Shown one piece after another: positions 14,369-17,207 of a stretch of DNA of 17,207 bases. The position numbers and the translations under genes are program-made. The notes under the pieces were generated by a model. That model saw nothing but the letters and a program-made list of their open reading frames with translations, ran no database searches and had not been told where the DNA came from. Location of the stretch: NCBI GenBank assembly GCA_037968835.1, contig JBBKWG010000139.1, positions 1-17,207 of the forward strand, written 5' to 3'. Each line of letters begins with the position of its first letter. The stretch's first letter is position 1. Origin of the DNA: JBBKWG01 sp037968835. GTDB taxonomy: Bacteria; Pseudomonadota; Alphaproteobacteria; Rhodobacterales; Rhodobacteraceae.

Positions 14369-14557
14369 AGAGACGCTCGTGGCGTTCCTCGGGTCGACAT
14401 GCTCCTAAAAGACGACGAACTTGAAGAACTTCACGACCAGTCGCTAATGCCGGGTATGCCCGTCGGCGCCAACGTGAAAACGGCTGATCTAACTGCACTG
14501 ACATACCTGAAGGAACCGGGCTCTGACTATTTCACACGGGCTTTGCGCGACGACCGC
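14369..14557 (+). pseudogene. C-terminal relic of a HlyD-type type I secretion membrane fusion protein
   Basis: Between two convergent genes, the plus frame read from 14369 gives RDARGVPRVDMLLKDDELEE, then LHDQSLMPGMPVGANVKTAD, LTALTYLKEP and GSDYFTRALRDDR. This is the characteristic end of HlyD/PrsE/AprE-type adaptors: a short ELxxL helix, L-x-PGMPV, an I/V-x-T-x-x-x-TALTYL strand, then a C-terminal DYFxRAxRED helix. The frame is closed upstream by TAA at 14366-14368. It has no HlyD body and loses its own stop at the junction with the sugar transferase end. Only about 60 of the usual 400 or more residues remain. ATG 14399 could start a short peptide, but a relic is far likelier. It suggests that a type I secretion locus once stood here. 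Confidence 0.75.
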
Positions 14558-15298
14558 TCAGGCGGCCCTGCGCTCCGTCGCTCTGTTGGTTTCAGCAGGA
14601 AGTTGTGCAGCATTCGGATTGCAATTGGCGCGACGCTGGCCGACGAGTCCCGAAAATGTCCGCAACAGGATCAACGCATCCAGTGCCAAACTTCGACGTT
14701 TTTGATAGATCAGGTCGATGCGCGCCTTGATGGGAATGCAGCGCGTCCGATAGACATGCTCGGTTTCGGCGGCGGTCCGGCACGCCGACAAAAGCCGCTC
14801 TTCGCGGCAATGCACCATGACCGTAGCCAGTCCCGTAACGCCGGGCACAATTTCCAGAACTCTGGCGTAGAGCGTCGGAAATGCCTCGACATGACGGCGC
14901 AAGGGCGGGCGCGGACCGATAAACCGCATGTCACCTTTCAGAATGTTGATAATCTGCGGCAACTCATCCAGCCGGTACTTACGAAGTATGCGGCCAGCCG
15001 GTGTCACCCGTCCAAGGCAATCCCCACCGGGAGCGCCTTGTCCGACATCCCCGGACCTTGCGGGTTCCATCGTTCGGATCTTGACGAGCCTGAAGGACTG
15101 ACCCGGTCGGGACATGCGTTCGGAGGCATAAAAGAATGGTCGACCCTGCAAGGAGATCACGCAGAGCCAGATTATTCCCAGTCCAAGCAGCACTGGTATC
15201 AGAAGCAGCAGAGCCACGAAACGGTCGGTCCAGCCAACCCGAGAGACGTCGGCCGGCCGCCGGAAATGCGTGTTCTCGACATCAGCCACCGCTGTCAT
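14558..15298 (-). CDS. undecaprenyl-phosphate sugar-1-phosphate transferase (bacterial sugar transferase family)
   Basis: This 246-residue monotopic membrane enzyme would start glycan assembly by moving a sugar-1-phosphate onto undecaprenyl phosphate. The N-terminal membrane helix is at about 28-50. Then follow QGRPFFYASERMSRPGQSF, the FRLVKIRTM strand (69-77), and the catalytic block RKYRLDELPQIINILKGD (106-123) with the D111-E112 pair and MRFIGPRPP (124-132). PGVTGLATV (152-160) closes the core. The length corresponds to the catalytic domain alone, without the four extra helices of WbaP/WcaJ. GGAGGG lies 9 nt before the reverse ATG at 15298. Such enzymes usually serve Wzx/Wzy or rhamnan-type pathways; coexistence with a KpsMT-type exporter points to more than one glycan, or to mixed loci. 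Confidence 0.92.
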   Translation of the reverse strand: MTAVADVENTHFRRPADVSRVGWTDRFVALLLLIPVLLGLGIIWLCVISLQGRPFFYASERMSRPGQSFRLVKIRTMEPARSGDVGQGAPGGDCLGRVTPAGRILRKYRLDELPQIINILKGDMRFIGPRPPLRRHVEAFPTLYARVLEIVPGVTGLATVMVHCREERLLSACRTAAETEHVYRTRCIPIKARIDLIYQKRRSLALDALILLRTFSGLVGQRRANCNPNAAQLPAETNRATERRAA

Positions 15299-15315
15299 GA
15301 TCGACTGCCCTCCAT

Positions 15316-15405
15316 AAAATCAGCGTTCCGCTTCGGTTTTAACGCGGTGAGGTAAGTGAAGGATTACCGGGATCCAATTAAACCGATTTGGCTCACGCTG
15401 ATTTT
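15316..15405. repeat. three nested inverted repeats filling the gap before the sugar transferase gene
   Basis: Outer arms are AAAATCAGCGT (15316-15326) and ACGCTGATTTT (15395-15405), a perfect 11-bp inverted repeat. Middle arms are CGGTTTTAA (15334-15342) and TTAAACCG (15378-15385), complementary with one bulged T. Inner arms are GGTAA (15351-15355) and TTACC (15364-15368). They nest, so the 90-nt piece can fold into one long interrupted hairpin. The right arm overlaps the last codons and stop of the minus-strand glycosyltransferase; the left arm ends just upstream (minus sense) of the sugar transferase ribosome binding site. Both ends carry T4 runs, compatible with a terminator or leader structure in minus transcripts. 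A tiny mobile element (MITE-like) is an alternative, but no flanking target duplication is evident. Confidence 0.65.
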
Positions 15406-17207
15406 CGAAGCAGCAAAGCAGTGCCCGCCAATTCCGCCGCCAACGCCGACACGACTTCCGACAATGGAGCACCCAATTTTCCAAGGTCGATCTGCCGCTC
15501 TTGCGCGGACACTTTTGGCGCGTGCCAGGCCGTTGACAGAGCCGCTGCGAGCGACGTGGCATCTGGGTCGGAAGACTGAATGGCAGAGCTCAGGGTTGAG
15601 AGGTCCTTGCCGCCGAAACCGTTTGTCACGACCCGGGCACCGGCCGCTGCCATCTCGATCGGAAGATGGCTTGGGTGGGGCGACAACATCAGCGACAGCC
15701 CGACATCGACGCCCGACAGAAACTTCGGATAGTCGGCCCACGGGATCTTGCCGCAGCTTCGCAACATTTGACCGCGCGAAAATCGGACATCGGGATGGGG
15801 AAGACCGACGCTGACGAGGTCGATATCCCTGGACGAAAGTCGTTCGACGGTCAGAAATTTCTCAAGCGCCTGAACAGCGGTCGGAAACAGGTTGCGAGAT
15901 ACCTCAGGGCGACCATAAAGCGCCAATCGCCGGATCGGATGGGTATGTCGTTTGAGACCGCTGTAGTGGGCGATGTCTATTGCGGGGCAAAACGCCAATG
16001 GTGCCGCGCCGCGTGGTCCAATGTTCTGCGCCGCGAAATAGTCACGCAGCAGCGTGGAATTGAATATCGGAGTGTAATCAAACGCATAGCTTGCCATAGC
16101 TGCAGCGCATTCATCACCCCAAGGATAGAAATTCGGTTCGAAATCCTGGATCAGATAATAGAATCGCGGGTTTGTGAAGCCTCCCTGCAAAATCAGATGT
16201 CGCGCGACATGCGCACTCCACCAAGCCGTGGCCAGAAACCTGTCCTTGCGACCAAATACGATACTGGCTGAGGTCACGCCACATGCCAGTCGCAGGCGGT
16301 CAAGGGCATCAGGCGGCGCGCCGCAGGAATGGGCACGACGCGCCACGAACGCTCGGGACGCCGCCATCGAAGCCACCGGAAGATCGCACGCGATGAGCGT
16401 GACCGGCACCCCCGACGCCGCCAGTCCTACGCCGATGTCGATGGCAGTGGCGATGCCTGCGAATATCTCGGTCGGGTTCAGGGTCGGAAGCAGAACGACA
16501 AGTCCGCCATCTCCGGCCGGTTCGACAACGGGGCGAAATTTCGGGCTGACGCGCGGGTCGGTAAACGTTGTCGCATTAACTACTTGCGCCATCGCGCCCG
16601 TCTTTTTTGGTTCGGCGACCAGACCGGGTTGGACACCGGGTGCCAGACTGAACCCCTTACGATCGAAGTCGGCAAGTTCGGGCACCAGACCCGCGCGAAT
16701 GCAGCGTTTCACCGCCCAGCCCAGTCGCGCCAGTCGCAAAAGAGAAAATGTCAGTGCTCGACCCGCCAAAGCGAACCTGCCGCGAAGTGCCCAGACAAGC
16801 GCGTCGCCCAGAAATGTCGCGCCAGTGCCGCAAATTGCGAGATACGGTGCCAAAGTGCCCAAGGCGCGCTGGTTCACAGCCGCGGCTTCGATTTCGGCGA
16901 CGTCAGTCATCCGCAAATACAAGCACTTTGCCAGATATCCAGCGATGAAATAATCGCCGGCGCGTCGTCGTCGCCAAACCGCCGAACCCGGTCGGACCCA
17001 TTGCGCGGAGCCATCAAGCGCGCCCACCGCATTCGAACCATGCTGGCGATAGTCGACGAGCGCGCGGTCCACGAAGATAACGCCACGCATCGCGGTCGCC
17101 ACCAGCGCCAGCCACAGATCGTGATGAAAGAACACCGCGGCCTGCGACGGGAACGGCAGCGCCGATTGCACCAGTTTGCGGCTCATCAGGCAGGTCATGC
17201 CGGTGAC
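15393..17207 (-). CDS. two-domain glycosyltransferase: GT2 C-terminal part plus WsaF-like GT4 domain (5' end outside window)
   Basis: The gene enters from the right edge in an open frame; 604 codons are visible and the true start lies beyond 17207. The first residues, VTGMTCLMSRKLV, HHDLW and VDYRQHGSNAVGA (visible residues about 1-63), are the end of a GT2 rhamnosyltransferase-like domain. A helical linker follows (about 75-185). From about 230 onward is a second transferase fold: LVVLLPTLNP, ARHLILQGG, the YLIQDFEPNFYPWGDE signature (about 350-365) and PIEMAAAGARVVTNGF (about 516-531), close in pattern to WsaF-type rhamnosyltransferases of the GT-B fold. Such fusions add consecutive sugars, often rhamnose, to surface polysaccharides. 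The methionine at 17198 is internal to the GT2 domain and is not a likely start. Confidence 0.85.
   Translation of the reverse strand, partial: VTGMTCLMSRKLVQSALPFPSQAAVFFHHDLWLALVATAMRGVIFVDRALVDYRQHGSNAVGALDGSAQWVRPGSAVWRRRRAGDYFIAGYLAKCLYLRMTDVAEIEAAAVNQRALGTLAPYLAICGTGATFLGDALVWALRGRFALAGRALTFSLLRLARLGWAVKRCIRAGLVPELADFDRKGFSLAPGVQPGLVAEPKKTGAMAQVVNATTFTDPRVSPKFRPVVEPAGDGGLVVLLPTLNPTEIFAGIATAIDIGVGLAASGVPVTLIACDLPVASMAASRAFVARRAHSCGAPPDALDRLRLACGVTSASIVFGRKDRFLATAWWSAHVARHLILQGGFTNPRFYYLIQDFEPNFYPWGDECAAAMASYAFDYTPIFNSTLLRDYFAAQNIGPRGAAPLAFCPAIDIAHYSGLKRHTHPIRRLALYGRPEVSRNLFPTAVQALEKFLTVERLSSRDIDLVSVGLPHPDVRFSRGQMLRSCGKIPWADYPKFLSGVDVGLSLMLSPHPSHLPIEMAAAGARVVTNGFGGKDLSTLSSAIQSSDPDATSLAAALSTAWHAPKVSAQERQIDLGKLGAPLSEVVSALAAELAGTALLLRKSA

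Noticed and set aside
14371..14392. Hairpin GAG-ACGC/GCGT-CTC as a terminator after the GT2 gene
   Set aside because: The seven pairs are interrupted by a two-base bulge, no T-run follows on the plus strand, and the bases are better explained as part of the HlyD relic.

Overview
The window is GC-rich and densely coded. Neighbouring genes often share stop and start bases (TGATG, ATGA, TTTTGA, GTGA). The proteins look alphaproteobacterial, most like Rhodobacterales (roseobacter group). This placement rests on overall protein flavour, the pob/pca gene set and a GC-rich intergenic palindrome of a kind I associate with that family. It is an inference, not a computed placement. No rRNA, tRNA, CRISPR array or intact insertion sequence was seen.

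Left part (1-6514), catabolism. The 5' end of an FKBP-type peptidyl-prolyl isomerase gene runs off the left edge on the minus strand. Diverging from it is a plus-strand run: type II 2-haloacid dehalogenase, alpha/beta hydrolase, threonine/serine dehydratase-like PLP enzyme, pobA, pcaD, pcaC, pcaB. PobA makes protocatechuate from 4-hydroxybenzoate. PcaB, PcaC and PcaD carry carboxymuconate to 3-oxoadipate. The ring-cleaving dioxygenase genes pcaHG that link the two halves are absent here, as are pcaIJF and any regulator. A structured 81-nt gap between pcaD and pcaC can pair with the pcaC ribosome binding site.

Middle part (6592-10639), loosely linked metabolic genes. It holds a drug/H+ antiporter-type MFS permease, a zinc-dependent alcohol dehydrogenase, a convergent GNAT acetyltransferase and a divergent mandelate-racemase-like enolase-superfamily enzyme. 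That last enzyme lacks two residues normally central to the fold's catalysis.

Right part (10644-17207), surface polysaccharide. An ABC-transporter-dependent capsule export set is split over two strands. The ATPase (KpsT type) and the inner-membrane PCP-2a/KpsE-type protein lie on the minus strand. The permease (KpsM type) lies on the plus strand, overlapping a family 2 glycosyltransferase by 4 nt. An undecaprenyl-phosphate sugar transferase and a large two-domain glycosyltransferase (GT2 end plus WsaF-like GT4 domain, cut by the right edge) follow on the minus strand. The gap between the GT2 and sugar transferase genes holds a decayed C-terminal fragment of a HlyD-type type I secretion adaptor, a sign of past rearrangement. 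The gap between the sugar transferase and the last gene is almost filled by three nested inverted repeats.

The points most worth a second look are the HlyD relic, the nested inverted repeats, the pcaD-pcaC RNA structure, the atypical enolase-superfamily enzyme, and the pca cluster without its dioxygenase. None of these amounts to a demonstrated new system.
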